Notes: generated from the letters alone by a model not told the origin. A DNA stretch of 64,000 bases from Buchananella sp. 14KM1171 (GCF_041380365.1 NZ_CP159981.1:2232001-2296000); one strand, 5' to 3'. Positions 28,120 to 36,694 are shown, counted from the first letter of the stretch. Translations and numbers: made by a program.

Positions 28120-28839
28120 ATGACTGGTGTGTTAGCCAACAGCGTGGAGGAGTTCGCCGCCAACCTGAGCGCGGTGAGCGCGCGCATCGAGGCGGCCGCC
28201 CGGAGCGTCGGACGCCAACCGGAAGAGGTGCGGCTGCTGCCGGTCTCCAAGACGGTACCGGTCGATCGGCTGCGAATGGCGGTGGCCGCTGGAATGACGC
28301 AGCTGGCGGAGAACAAGGCCCAGGAGCTCGCGCTCAAGGCCAGCCAGATGGCGGAGCTGGGCGTGCGCTGGTGCGCGATCGGGCACCTGCAGACCAACAA
28401 GGTGCGCGAGGTCGCCAGGTACGCCACAGAGTTCCACGCCCTGGACTCCACGCGGCTGGCCGACGCCCTCCAGCGGCGCCTGGAGGCCGAAGGTCGGGTG
28501 CTGGAGGTGTTCGTGCAGGTGAACACGTCGGGCGAGGAGACGAAGTCCGGCCTCGCGCCCGGCGAGCTAGCCCACCATCTGGACCACTTCGCCACGCTGC
28601 CCAACCTGCGCGTGCGTGGACTCATGACGCTGGCCGCCAACTCGCCCGACGAGGCCGTCGTGCGCGGCAACTTTGCCCTGCTGCGCTCCCTGCGCGACGC
28701 TGCCGTGGCGGCCGGGCACCAGCGGGTGCGCGAACTCTCCATGGGCATGAGCGGGGACCTGGAGTGGGCGATCGCGGAGGGCGCCACCACCGTGCGGGTA
28801 GGCCAGGCGCTGTTCGGGGCTCGCACTGCGGTCGCGTAG
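28120..28839 (+). CDS. YggS/PROSC-family pyridoxal phosphate homeostasis protein
   Basis: PLP-binding protein with an alanine-racemase-like TIM barrel; relatives (YggS, PLPBP) keep the PLP pool and amino-acid metabolism in balance and have no clear catalytic activity. In 239 residues it shows LLPVSKTVPVDRL with the PLP lysine, HLQTNKVREV, VQVNTSGEETKSGL and LSMGMSGDLEWAIAEGATTVRVG, all family signatures. The ATG at 28120 is chosen from the position of the first helix; no ribosome-binding site is evident, so a leaderless message or the upstream TTG at 28093 cannot be excluded. In many actinobacteria this gene lies in the division cluster; here it is isolated. Confidence 0.9.
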   Translation: MTGVLANSVEEFAANLSAVSARIEAAARSVGRQPEEVRLLPVSKTVPVDRLRMAVAAGMTQLAENKAQELALKASQMAELGVRWCAIGHLQTNKVREVARYATEFHALDSTRLADALQRRLEAEGRVLEVFVQVNTSGEETKSGLAPGELAHHLDHFATLPNLRVRGLMTLAANSPDEAVVRGNFALLRSLRDAAVAAGHQRVRELSMGMSGDLEWAIAEGATTVRVGQALFGARTAVA

Positions 28840-28934
28840 GCACGAGCACACGCCGCCGCGAGGGTGAGTGACCTTGCACCGTTGGCGCTAATCGAGGCGT
28901 CGGAGGGCGCCCGCCGCCGCGAAGGGGAGCCGCG

Positions 28935-29489
28935 CTAGGGCAACGTCCCGAGCTCCAGACGCAACAGCCACTCCTTCTGCCCCAGTCCACCGGCGTATCC
29001 GCCCATGACACCGCCGGCCGCCACCACGCGGTGGCAGGGCAGCACCAAGGGGAGGGGATTCGTAGCGCACGCGGTGCCCACCGCCCGCGCCGCCCCCGGC
29101 CTGCCCAGGCGGGCGGCCAGCTGGCCGTAGGTCTCGGTGCCGCCGTAGGGGATCTGGGCCAGCGCCAGCTGCGCCTGCCGGTAAAACCCGGCCGTGCGCA
29201 GATCCAACGGCACGGTGAAGCGCCGCAACTTGCCGGCAAAGAATGCGTCCAGCTGCTCTACGGCGGTCTCCAGGTGCGCTGCGGCGCGGGCGGAGGCAGG
29301 CGCAGCGGGCGGGAGGCCCGCCTGGGCGCGCGCAGCCTCCACCAGCACCGGGGTGGGCCGCAACCCAGGCAACACCACCTCCCACAAGCCGTGCTCGGTG
29401 GCGCCGAGCATCACCTCGCCCAGCGGGGTATCCAGGCAACCGGCGAGGACGGTGGCAGTGGCGTTGTCCCGGCCAAGCGGAGATGGCAT
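28935..29489 (-). CDS. ogt: Methylated-DNA-protein-cysteine methyltransferase
   Basis: O6-alkylguanine-DNA alkyltransferase that removes alkyl groups onto its own cysteine. The 184-residue protein has the acceptor motif VLPCHRVVAAGG and the DNA-binding YGGTETYGQLAARLG, in the right order, and no Ada regulatory domain. The ATG at 29489 is preceded by AAAGGA. Divergent from the Nif3-family gene with a 104-bp spacer. Confidence 0.93.
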   Translation of the reverse strand: MPSPLGRDNATATVLAGCLDTPLGEVMLGATEHGLWEVVLPGLRPTPVLVEAARAQAGLPPAAPASARAAAHLETAVEQLDAFFAGKLRRFTVPLDLRTAGFYRQAQLALAQIPYGGTETYGQLAARLGRPGAARAVGTACATNPLPLVLPCHRVVAAGGVMGGYAGGLGQKEWLLRLELGTLP

Positions 29490-29593
29490 GAGAGTCCTTT
29501 CGGGGAGCGGCCACCAAACGGCGTGCGCGGAGCCGGCCCACCGAGCGTGGCGGAGAAAACCAACCCTAACGCCGACTGGGCTAGGGTGACGGC

Positions 29594-30421
29594 ATGACTT
29601 TGCGCGTGGCAGACGTAATCGACATCCTGGAGGCCGCCTACCCGCCTGCGTTGGCGCAGGGCTGGGACGTCAACGGCCTGAGCGTCGGCGACCCCGGCGC
29701 GGAGGTGACCCGGATCCACCTGTCCGTGGACATCACCCCGGCGGTGGTGGCCGAGGCCCTGGAGACCGGCGCGCAGATGCTGGTCACGCACCACCCGATC
29801 TTCCTGCGCGGCACGAACGCCGTCTCCCGGCTCACCGCCAAGGGCCGCATGGTCCACGACCTGATTCGCGGCGGCTGCGCCCTCTACAACGCGCACACCA
29901 ACGCCGATTCGGCCCGCGACGGCGTGGCCCAGGCCCTGGCCGAGCTCGCCGGGCTCGGCCCGGACGCCGTGCCGCTGGAGCCGGCCGCCGGCGAAGCCGG
30001 CGCGGCGGGGCTGGGTATCGGGCGAGTCGGCGCGCTTGCGCAGCCCGTTTCTCTGGGCGAGTTGGCCGCCCGCATCGCGGGGGCCCTGCCGCACACCGAG
30101 TTCGGCGTGCTGGTAGGCGGTCCGGTGGACGCCCAGATCAGGACGCTGGCGGTCTCCGGCGGCTCGGGCGACTCCCTGTTCGGGGCGGCCCGGGCCAGCG
30201 GCGCCGACGCCTTCCTCACCGCAGACCTGCGCCACCACCCCGCCCAGGACCACCTGGCCGACGGCAAGCCCTGGCTGATCAACGCCACCCACTGGGCCAC
30301 CGAGTGGGTCTGGCTACCCAAGGCCGCCGCCCTGCTTCAGGCGCGCGCCGCCGAGCGCGGCGAGGAGCTCACCTGCACCGTCTCCGTTCTGCCCACCGAC
30401 CCGTGGACGGCGCGCTTCTAA
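29594..30421 (+). CDS. Nif3-like dinuclear metal centre protein (DUF34)
   Basis: A 275-residue member of the Nif3/YbgI family; the biochemical role is not settled (GTP cyclohydrolase I type 2 annotation is historical). The metal ligands are visible in LVTHHPIFLRG, in YNAHTNADSARDGV and in the C-terminal NATHWATEW. The ATG at 29594 begins MTLRVADVIDILEAAYPP, the usual start. Together with the next two genes it forms the same trio as Mycobacterium Rv2230c-Rv2229c-Rv2228c. Its last 29 bases, with the stop, are repeated directly after it. Confidence 0.92.
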   Translation: MTLRVADVIDILEAAYPPALAQGWDVNGLSVGDPGAEVTRIHLSVDITPAVVAEALETGAQMLVTHHPIFLRGTNAVSRLTAKGRMVHDLIRGGCALYNAHTNADSARDGVAQALAELAGLGPDAVPLEPAAGEAGAAGLGIGRVGALAQPVSLGELAARIAGALPHTEFGVLVGGPVDAQIRTLAVSGGSGDSLFGAARASGADAFLTADLRHHPAQDHLADGKPWLINATHWATEWVWLPKAAALLQARAAERGEELTCTVSVLPTDPWTARF

Positions 30422-30451
30422 CCCACCGACCCCGTGGACGGCACGCTTCTA
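30392..30451. repeat. Tandem duplication across the stop of the Nif3-like gene
   Basis: 30392-30420 is repeated at 30422-30451 with one inserted base and one substitution. The unit contains GTGGACGGCGCGCTTCTA, i.e. the C-terminal codons and most of the stop. The second copy is non-coding. Confidence 0.85.
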
Positions 30452-30663
30452 GCCCGACGCTCGCAGGCACCTTTGCCCTTCGTTCGCCCGCCCCACCCCG
30501 CTCGCGCGCCCAATATTTCGAGCGGGCCGGGGCAATCCACACATGCGTTAGCGGGCGCGCGCCCCTGCCCGTTAGGCTTAGAAATCGGCAGCCCCGACCG
30601 GGGCCGGCCAGGCTAGCGCTTAAGAACTAAATGCCCACCGTTTCAGCAAAGGGAAGGCCCGCT

Positions 30664-31398
30664 ATGGCAACCGCACCGCTCGCTCAGCAGCGTCAGCTTT
30701 TGGAGCTGCAGTCCAAGGATCTGGTGCTCTCGCGCCTTTCGCACTCCCTGCGCACGCTGCCGATCCTGGGCACGATCGCGGCGCTGAAGGCGCAGACGGA
30801 GGAGACCGGCCGCCGCGTGGTGGCCGCCCGCACCGTGGTCAGCGACGGCAGCCGCGAGCTGACGCGCTCGGAGACGGAGCTGGACGCGGTGCGCTCGCGC
30901 GCGCAGCGACACGAGGAGCGCCTGAAGGACGCCTCCACCCCGCCCAAGGAGCTGGCGGCGATCGCCCGCGAGCTGGAGTCGGTGCGCGCCCGCATCTCCA
31001 CCCTGGAGGCCGCCGAGCTGGAGCTGATGGAGCGCCAGGAGGCCGCCAACCAGGTGCTGAAGGAGGCGGAGGCCGCCGCCGCGACGCTGCAGGAGCAGCT
31101 GGACAAGGCGGGCGCGGACCTGGCCGGCCGGCAGGCGGACATCAAGAAGCAGGGGCAGGCGCTGCTGGCCGAGCGCAACGCGTTCGCCGCGAACCTGGAC
31201 GCGGCCCTGGTGGCGCTCTACGAGCAGACGCGCCGCGCCAACGGCGGCTTTGCGGTGGTGGGCCTGTTTGGCCGCCGCACCGAGGGCGCGCCCGCCGAGC
31301 TGAACCCGGCCGAGCTGGACCGGATCCGCTCGGCCCCGCAGGACGAGGTCGTCTTCACCGACGACGGCACCCTGATCGTGGTGCGGATGGAATCGTGA
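30664..31398 (+). CDS. C4-zinc-ribbon-family coiled-coil protein lacking the zinc cysteines
   Basis: A 244-residue protein equivalent to Rv2229c: a long antiparallel coiled coil (residues about 25-180, rich in Glu/Arg/Ala heptads) followed by what should be a four-cysteine zinc ribbon. Relatives end with RRCEGC ... CEECGRILVR-type motifs; here the same region reads RRTEGAPAELN and EVVFTDDGTLIVVR, and the protein has no cysteine anywhere. The ATG at 30664 has AAAGGGAAGG at 30648-30657; an ATG at 30631 lacks a site. It overlaps the RNase H-CobC gene by four bases, supporting joint function. The family's role is not established. Confidence 0.85.
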   Translation: MATAPLAQQRQLLELQSKDLVLSRLSHSLRTLPILGTIAALKAQTEETGRRVVAARTVVSDGSRELTRSETELDAVRSRAQRHEERLKDASTPPKELAAIARELESVRARISTLEAAELELMERQEAANQVLKEAEAAAATLQEQLDKAGADLAGRQADIKKQGQALLAERNAFAANLDAALVALYEQTRRANGGFAVVGLFGRRTEGAPAELNPAELDRIRSAPQDEVVFTDDGTLIVVRMES

Positions 31399-32762
31399 CG
31401 CGCCGGCTGCTCATCAACACCGACGGCGGCGCGCGCGGCAACCCGGGGCCGGCCGGCTACGGTGCGGTTATCCGGGACGCGGACAGCGGGGAGCTGCTGG
31501 CCACCCGCGCCGCCTACCTGGGCCAGACCACGAACAACGTGGCCGAGTACCGGGCCCTCCTGGCCGGCCTGCTCGCCGCAGCGGAGATCGACCCCGAGGC
31601 CGAGGTGGAGGTGCGCGCCGATTCGAAGCTGGTGGTGAGCCAGATGACCGGCGCGTGGAAGATCAAGCACGCGGACATGCGCGAGCTGGCGATGCGCGCC
31701 AAGGCCGCCTTCGACCCGCAGCGCGTCACCTACCGGTGGGTGCCGCGCGCGGAGAACGCCGCGCCGGACGCGCTGGCCAACCAGGTGATGGATTCGCGCG
31801 GGGAGATCGCCACCGACGAGTGGCGCGAGCTTGCCTGCGCCGCCGCCCTGCCTGCCTTTGCCAGGGACGACGCCCCCACCGACCTGCGCGCCGACGAGGC
31901 CGCCACCCGGCGGGGCGTCGCTGACGCGGAGGTGGCCGACGCTGCCGCCCCCACCGCCGAATCTACCGGCCACACTCCGGCCGGCGGGCAGGAGGCGCGG
32001 GCGCACGCACCGGCGGCGGAGGAGCGGGAGGCGGGCGCGGCGACGTCGGCCACGGTGGAAACCAGCGAACGCGAGCCGCTGGCGCGTCCCAACGAGGCCG
32101 CGCTGTGGGCGGGCTCCGGGGTGCGCACCACGATCGTGATGGTGCGTCACGGCGTGACCCCGATGACGATCGCTGGGGAGTTCTCCGGCGGCAGCGAGCC
32201 CGGCCCGGACCTGACCCAGGCGGGGCGGGAGCAGGTGGCGTCCTCGGCACGGTTCGTGGCGCGCATCGGCCAGGACATGTGGCCCGACTCGCCCGCCCCG
32301 AGCGTGTTCCTGGCCTCCCCGATGACCCGCACCCTGACCACCGCGCGGATCCTGGCAGAGCCCTTCGGCGGCCAGGTGGAGGTGGATGATGCCTTCCGCG
32401 AGGCCCACCTGGGCCACTGGCAGGCCAAGACCGCCAGCTACATCGAGGAGCACTGGCCCGGTGGGCTGGAGGAGTGGGTGACCACCCCGCACGTGCGCCC
32501 GCCCGGCGGGGGAGAGTCCCTGCAGGACGTCTACGACCGCGTTATCCCGGCGCTTCGGCGCGTGGTTTCTGAGCACGCGGGCAAGACCGTGGTGATCGCC
32601 ACCCACAACGTGGTGCTGCGTGCCGCGCTGGGCGCCTCGCTGCGCATGGCCGGGCGCGACTGGCGCACCATCCGCACCGTGCCCGCCGCGGTGTCCGTGA
32701 TCGAGCACTACAGCGACGGGCGGCTGCTGGTCAGCGCCCTGGGCGTGCCGCCGCACTTGTGA
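31395..32762 (+). CDS. Bifunctional RNase HI / CobC-type phosphatase
   Basis: A 455-residue fusion like Rv2228c. Residues 1-135 are RNase HI (NTDGGARGNPGPAGYG with the first Asp, NNVAEYRALLAGL with the Glu, RADSKLVVSQM with the second Asp, and ENAAPDALANQ), which cuts RNA in RNA-DNA hybrids. From about residue 240 a histidine-phosphatase domain follows (MVRHGVTPMT, and the second His in THNVVLRAALG), related to alpha-ribazole phosphatase of cobalamin synthesis. The 100-residue Ala/Glu linker contains an inverted pair of the dispersed repeat. GTG at 31395 overlaps the previous stop (GTGA). Confidence 0.95.
   Translation: MTRRLLINTDGGARGNPGPAGYGAVIRDADSGELLATRAAYLGQTTNNVAEYRALLAGLLAAAEIDPEAEVEVRADSKLVVSQMTGAWKIKHADMRELAMRAKAAFDPQRVTYRWVPRAENAAPDALANQVMDSRGEIATDEWRELACAAALPAFARDDAPTDLRADEAATRRGVADAEVADAAAPTAESTGHTPAGGQEARAHAPAAEEREAGAATSATVETSEREPLARPNEAALWAGSGVRTTIVMVRHGVTPMTIAGEFSGGSEPGPDLTQAGREQVASSARFVARIGQDMWPDSPAPSVFLASPMTRTLTTARILAEPFGGQVEVDDAFREAHLGHWQAKTASYIEEHWPGGLEEWVTTPHVRPPGGGESLQDVYDRVIPALRRVVSEHAGKTVVIATHNVVLRAALGASLRMAGRDWRTIRTVPAAVSVIEHYSDGRLLVSALGVPPHL
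31933..32052. repeat. Inverted pair of dispersed repeats in the RNase H/CobC linker
   Basis: Reverse copy 31933-31952 and forward copy 32033-32052 match at 17 of 20 positions when one is reversed, and enclose 80 bp. They encode VADAAAPT and AATSAT in the interdomain linker. Confidence 0.55.
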
Positions 32763-32858
32763 TCGGCGCCACGCGAAATCCGCTCTTAGGGTGATGACCG
32801 TGTGGTATGTTTACTAGCGGTAGCGACGGTGAAAGACCCGCTCGAGCGCCAAGTCGCG

Positions 32859-32885
32859 AAGCCCACACGTGAATCGTGTGGGCTT
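32859..32885 (+). terminator. Hairpin before the DUF3800 gene
   Basis: A perfect 11-bp stem (AAGCCCACACG/CGTGTGGGCTT) with a TGAAT loop, 96 bp after the RNase H-CobC stop. It fits a terminator for that operon, or a leader structure for the DUF3800 gene, which starts 40 bp later. Confidence 0.6.
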
Positions 32886-32925
32886 CTGCGTATTTCGGAC
32901 CGTATTGCATGCTTTGGGGGCAGCG

Positions 32926-33819
32926 GTGTTGGTGGCATATATTGACGAGATCGGGGAACCGGGTGCGTTCGTGTCCAAAGAACACAAGCGCTTCAAAACC
33001 AGTCCAGCCTTTGGGTATGCGGGATTTGTGATAGATGAGAGCCGGATACGCGACTTTGGTGCCCTGTTTGTGAGGGAAAAAGGAACACTTTTTGCTGGCC
33101 AGATTCCCGAGGGTGAACCCATAGGGCGTTGGGAACGAAAAGGGTCTGATCTATTTTCTCGCGATGCCTGGGAAAGGTATCCTGCCCAGATCCGTGTGTT
33201 CAGAGGCCTTGTTTCCCAACTTAAAAGAATGGGTGGGAAACTGTTCTACTACGCCGACGAAAAGCAGATCGGCACTGAGAATCAGGTGCGCTTTACTCGC
33301 GAACAGCGGGAACAGCATGCAATGCAAGAGATGGTCAACAGGCTCTGCACCCATGCATACAAAGAGGGTAGAAAACTAATTATCCTGATGGATCAGGTAA
33401 ACGAGAAGCAGCGGCGCGAACACGTGGCCAGGATGTATGCGCACATCTTCTCTCGGTCCCAAGAGCGTCAAGAGATGCTTGCGGCAGTCGAGCCTCCGAT
33501 GCACCTTGATAGCGAGCTCAGTTCCGGGATCCAGTTCGCGGACTGGGTTGCTGCCGCAGTGTCGAGAGCTATTGATTGTCAACTCATTGCAGATTCTAAG
33601 TTTACGTGGGTGGGAGATGCTTTGTATCGTCCGATGGGGGGTGTCTTTACTCACGAATCCAAACTACATTTGTTCCAAAGGGGCATTCCCGACTTGAGGC
33701 AAAGAGATATATTTTCTTCAAGTCGTCCAGTGATTGCTCAGCCTCTTGCTGGTCGGATGAGTCCGGACGATATACGTAAAATGCAAAAGGTTCGTGATGC
33801 TTCGCAGGTTGACAGGTAA
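32926..33819 (+). CDS. DUF3800 domain protein (RNase H-like fold), probably acquired
   Basis: A 297-residue protein with the DUF3800 signature: an N-terminal YIDEIGEPG (usual form Y/FIDESG) with the acidic pair, a middle LIILMDQVNEK and the C-terminal SGIQFADWVAAAVSR, where the Asp completes the predicted acidic site. The family is considered RNase H-like and is frequent in phages and accessory islands; its substrate is unknown. GC content is near 50 percent by eye against about 70 percent around it, and rare A/T-ending codons are common, so transfer is likely. GTG at 32926 has GGGGG six bases upstream; GTG at 32932 is an alternative. No adjacent mobile gene. Confidence 0.8.
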   Translation: MLVAYIDEIGEPGAFVSKEHKRFKTSPAFGYAGFVIDESRIRDFGALFVREKGTLFAGQIPEGEPIGRWERKGSDLFSRDAWERYPAQIRVFRGLVSQLKRMGGKLFYYADEKQIGTENQVRFTREQREQHAMQEMVNRLCTHAYKEGRKLIILMDQVNEKQRREHVARMYAHIFSRSQERQEMLAAVEPPMHLDSELSSGIQFADWVAAAVSRAIDCQLIADSKFTWVGDALYRPMGGVFTHESKLHLFQRGIPDLRQRDIFSSSRPVIAQPLAGRMSPDDIRKMQKVRDASQVDR

Positions 33820-33942
33820 ACCGGTTGTGATTTTGTCTACGTAAATTTGTTTACGAAATTTGCGTGCATCTACGTGGGTTTTGTGGATTTCGTGACATGT
33901 GAGTTATGGTCCTCGATTTGTATTGGATTGAAAGGTGTATTC

Positions 33943-34323
33943 ATGGAGGCGAGCGAGGTGCAGGAGCAGTGGGGCCGCGTGCAGGCGCTAATCGACCTGC
34001 TGGAGGCCGGCTACGTGCCCACCTGGCCCGAGCCGGGGCGCTCGCCCCAAGGGCACCTGCTCATGAACGGGCCGGCCTACGACCCGCGCGTGAACGCCGG
34101 CGTGCTCGCGGCCGCGCGCCTGCTGGGCGACGACCAGGACTACCTGGTGGCCATCCGCGAGCTGCGCGAACGCCCGATCGAGGGCTGCACCCGCCGGGAG
34201 CTGGCCACCTGGTTCACCTACTTCGCGCGCGGGGAGCGCTTCTGCGACGGCTTCTTGGCCGGGGAGATCGAGGGCGGTAGGCTGCTGGCCGCGCTGCACC
34301 GCCTGCGAGAGGTGGGGTTCTAG
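33943..34323 (+). CDS. Small protein resembling DUF6508
   Basis: A 126-residue cytoplasmic protein. Its C-terminal part (TWFTYFARGERFCDGFLAGEIEGG) resembles the end of DUF6508 proteins, in which an RxxRFCxG segment is conserved; the N-terminal third is a helix (QVQALIDLLEAG-type). I am not certain of the family. The ATG at 33943 has GAAAGGTG upstream. The gene itself is GC-rich like the chromosome, while the 123-bp spacer before it (33820-33942) is strikingly AT-rich and contains GTAAATTTGTTTAC, a small inverted repeat. Confidence 0.6.
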   Translation: MEASEVQEQWGRVQALIDLLEAGYVPTWPEPGRSPQGHLLMNGPAYDPRVNAGVLAAARLLGDDQDYLVAIRELRERPIEGCTRRELATWFTYFARGERFCDGFLAGEIEGGRLLAALHRLREVGF

Positions 34324-34363
34324 GCGGGGTAGGAAGTCTGCCACGTGGGCGCCTGGGCGCCGC

Positions 34364-35134
34364 CTAGACCACCAGGGTGAGCGTGCCTGGGGTCAGGCGC
34401 ACGTCCTTGACCTCCGGCAGGGTGGCGGCCACCTGGGCCACATCATCGGCCCCGAAGCCGGAGAGGTCGCGGCCTGCCGCCAGCTCCACCAGCGCGCCGG
34501 TGAGCACGCCCCGGTAATGCTTGGCGAAGTGGGAGACGGTCTTTTCCGCACCATCGCGTACCGTCACGGCCTTGAGGGCCAGGTACTCGCCGGAGCACGC
34601 CTTGGCGGGAGCCGCCGCCTGGTACTCCCCGGAGCGGCAGTCCAGCGTCAAGCGCCCAGTGCTCTTAGCCGCCAGTACCGCGCTGGCCGCCTCCCGCCAC
34701 GCGGCGGCCAGCGGGCGGTCCAGGATGGAGGAGCCCATGGTGAGCCGGTAGGGCGCGATGACGTCGCTGGGCCGCACCCAGCCGTACAGCGCCGAGGCAA
34801 TCAGCACCTCCAGGCCCGCCCGCTGCGTCCCGGGCTCGGTCAGCGCCTCGATCCCGGCCGCCGCGTACAGCACCCCGGTGTAGGCGCGCCCAGCCGGAAG
34901 CGCCGGCCGGGACCCCAACAACGCCAGCTCCGGCAGCTCGGCCGCCTGGCGCGCGGTAAGCCCCAGCCGCTTGGCGCCGTCCGGCGCGGAGCAGACCGAC
35001 ACGTAGGCGGCCGCCACCTCGGAGCGGAGCGCGGCAACGTCGGCCACCGAAGCAAAACTGAGCGCGGCCGGGCTGTAGGGGGCGCCGGCGGCGGGGGAGA
35101 ACATGGTGCGCGAGGGCGGCAACAAGATCAGCAC
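34364..35134 (-). CDS. yaaA: YaaA-family peroxide stress protein
   Basis: YaaA (DUF328) lowers intracellular free iron during hydrogen-peroxide stress in E. coli; the fold binds DNA in vitro. The 256-residue protein has the family N terminus MLILLPPSRTMF (E. coli LLPPSEG-like, here without the Glu-Gly), ALYGWVRPSDVIAPYRLTMG in the middle and SHFAKHYRGVLTG near the end. It is divergent from rnpB. Confidence 0.88.
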   Translation of the reverse strand: MLILLPPSRTMFSPAAGAPYSPAALSFASVADVAALRSEVAAAYVSVCSAPDGAKRLGLTARQAAELPELALLGSRPALPAGRAYTGVLYAAAGIEALTEPGTQRAGLEVLIASALYGWVRPSDVIAPYRLTMGSSILDRPLAAAWREAASAVLAAKSTGRLTLDCRSGEYQAAAPAKACSGEYLALKAVTVRDGAEKTVSHFAKHYRGVLTGALVELAAGRDLSGFGADDVAQVAATLPEVKDVRLTPGTLTLVV

Positions 35135-35170
35135 GCCGCCACTCTAGCGGCAGTGGCGTAAACTATCGGC

Positions 35171-35540
35171 GGGCAAGGTGGCCGGGCGGTCGCGGCGCGA
35201 AAGCGACGAGGAACGTCCGGGCTCCACAGGGAAGGGTGGTGGCTAACGGCCACCCGGGGTGACCCGCGGGAAAGTGCAACAGAAAGCAGACCGCTCGCCT
35301 AGGCGAGTAAGGGTGAAACGGTGAGGTAAGAGCTCACCAGCGGCACAGGTGACTGCGTCGGCTAGGTAAACCCCACCCGGAGCAAGACCAAACAGTAGGT
35401 GATTGAGGGCGTCCCGCCCGAGCCTACGGGTAGGTTGCTTGACCCCAGTGGCAACGCTGGGGCTAGATGGATGGCCGCCGCCGCGCAGGGCTCGCAAGGG
35501 CAGCGCGGTAACAGAACCCGGCGTACAGGCCGCCTTGCCC
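35171..35540 (+). ncRNA. rnpB: RNase P RNA, class A
   Basis: Catalytic RNA that matures tRNA 5' ends. The terminal helix P1 is visible (GGGCAAGGTGGCC pairs with GGCCGCCTTGCCC). Universal cores are present: GAGGAACGTCCGGGCTCC near the 5' end and ACAGAACCCGGCGTACAGG near the 3' end, together forming P4, plus GAAAGTGCAACAGAAAGCAGACCG-type CR-II/III sequence split here as GAAAGTGCAACAGAAA and AGACCG. About 370 nt; true ends may differ by a few bases. The 120 bp after it (35541-35659) contain no gene. Confidence 0.96.
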
Positions 35541-35659
35541 ACCCTCACTCGCGCGCGGTGCAAGCGCGCCGCCCCGATGGCGGGGAGGGGGCCGACGTCG
35601 CCCACCGGCCGCAGCGACTCAACCCGGCCCAATCTCGTGGCGGCCGGGACGGCGGAGCC

Positions 35660-36685
35660 CTATCGTGTCGGCGGCGCCAAGCTGGGGCGGGCGGCGGCGC
35701 GCGGGCGCCAGAGCGGGGCGACCACCTGGCCACGCCGGTGGACCACCACGGCCAGCACCGCGCTGGCGGCCAGCAGGAGGGCGACCGTCACGGCGGAGGC
35801 CTCCAGCCCGAACGCCCCGCCCGTGAGCCAGTCAGGGCCGTGCGCCTGCGCCCGCCACAGCGATGGACCCAGTGGGGTACCGGAGACGGGCACGCCCAGG
35901 ACCGGGCCCTGCACCACGTTCCAGGCGGCGTGGAAGCCGATCACCAGCCACAGCGAGCGCGTGGCCGCATACAGCAGCCCCAGCAGGATTCCGGCCTCTA
36001 GGGCGATGGCTAGGTTGGACCACCAGGTGGCGTGCGGGTTGGCGCCGTGGATCAGGCCAAAGGCGAGCGCAGAGAGCGCCACCGCCGCCCACGTGCCCAG
36101 CAGTTCCTCCAGGCTGCGCAGCAGCACGCCACGGAAGAGAACCTCCTCGGCGATGCCCGCGCCGGCCCCGACTGTGATGGCATAGCCAAGCAGACCCGGG
36201 GTGTTTAAGGACTCTCGGGCCAGTTGTAAGGAGAAACCTCCCAGGGCGGCGATCGCGGCGGCGCAGGCCAGCACCGCCACACCACCCCAGGCCAGCCCGG
36301 AGGCCAGCGGCAGGCCGGTGCCCCACCGCAACTCTGGCAGGCGGTCGCGCTTGTCCAGCAGCCTGGCGAACAGGACGTAGAACGCTAGAGCGACGGCGGA
36401 CATGACCAGGGTCTGCAGTAGCGCAGCGGTCCAGAAGGCGCCCCAGGCGGAGGCCGGTTCGGCGGGCCACCAGCCCGAAAGTCGCAGCACCAGCAGCGTC
36501 GAAGTGGCGGCTAGCAGCGTGGCGGTGGGGACTATCAGCAGTCGCAGCACCGCGCCGAGCACCGTCAGCCAGGGCCGTCCCCGCCAGCGCAGCGAGCAAT
36601 CGGCGGGCAGGCCAAAGACGGGCTCGGGTGCTGCTGGGAGCAGGGCAAAGGAGCGCGAGCTCAAGCCTGCGCGCGAGGAAGACAT
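35660..36685 (-). CDS. CPBP-family intramembrane glutamic metalloprotease
   Basis: A 341-residue membrane protein with about eight hydrophobic segments. The CPBP (CAAX-protease/bacteriocin-processing) motifs are intact: GIAEEVLFRGVLLRSLEE (the EExxxR motif), FGLIHGANPHA and GFHAAWNVVQG supplying the histidine ligands. Such proteases process prenylated or membrane substrates or provide bacteriocin immunity; the substrate here is unknown. It is the last gene of a - strand group, 9 bp after ppgK. Confidence 0.88.
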   Translation of the reverse strand: MSSSRAGLSSRSFALLPAAPEPVFGLPADCSLRWRGRPWLTVLGAVLRLLIVPTATLLAATSTLLVLRLSGWWPAEPASAWGAFWTAALLQTLVMSAVALAFYVLFARLLDKRDRLPELRWGTGLPLASGLAWGGVAVLACAAAIAALGGFSLQLARESLNTPGLLGYAITVGAGAGIAEEVLFRGVLLRSLEELLGTWAAVALSALAFGLIHGANPHATWWSNLAIALEAGILLGLLYAATRSLWLVIGFHAAWNVVQGPVLGVPVSGTPLGPSLWRAQAHGPDWLTGGAFGLEASAVTVALLLAASAVLAVVVHRRGQVVAPLWRPRAAARPSLAPPTR

Positions 36686-36694
36686 CCGGTGGGC

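Noticed and set aside
35541-35659. Small gene between rnpB and the CPBP protease gene
   Set aside because: The 119 bp contain no start with a ribosome site; only a weak GACGTCG-containing match to the dispersed repeat is present.
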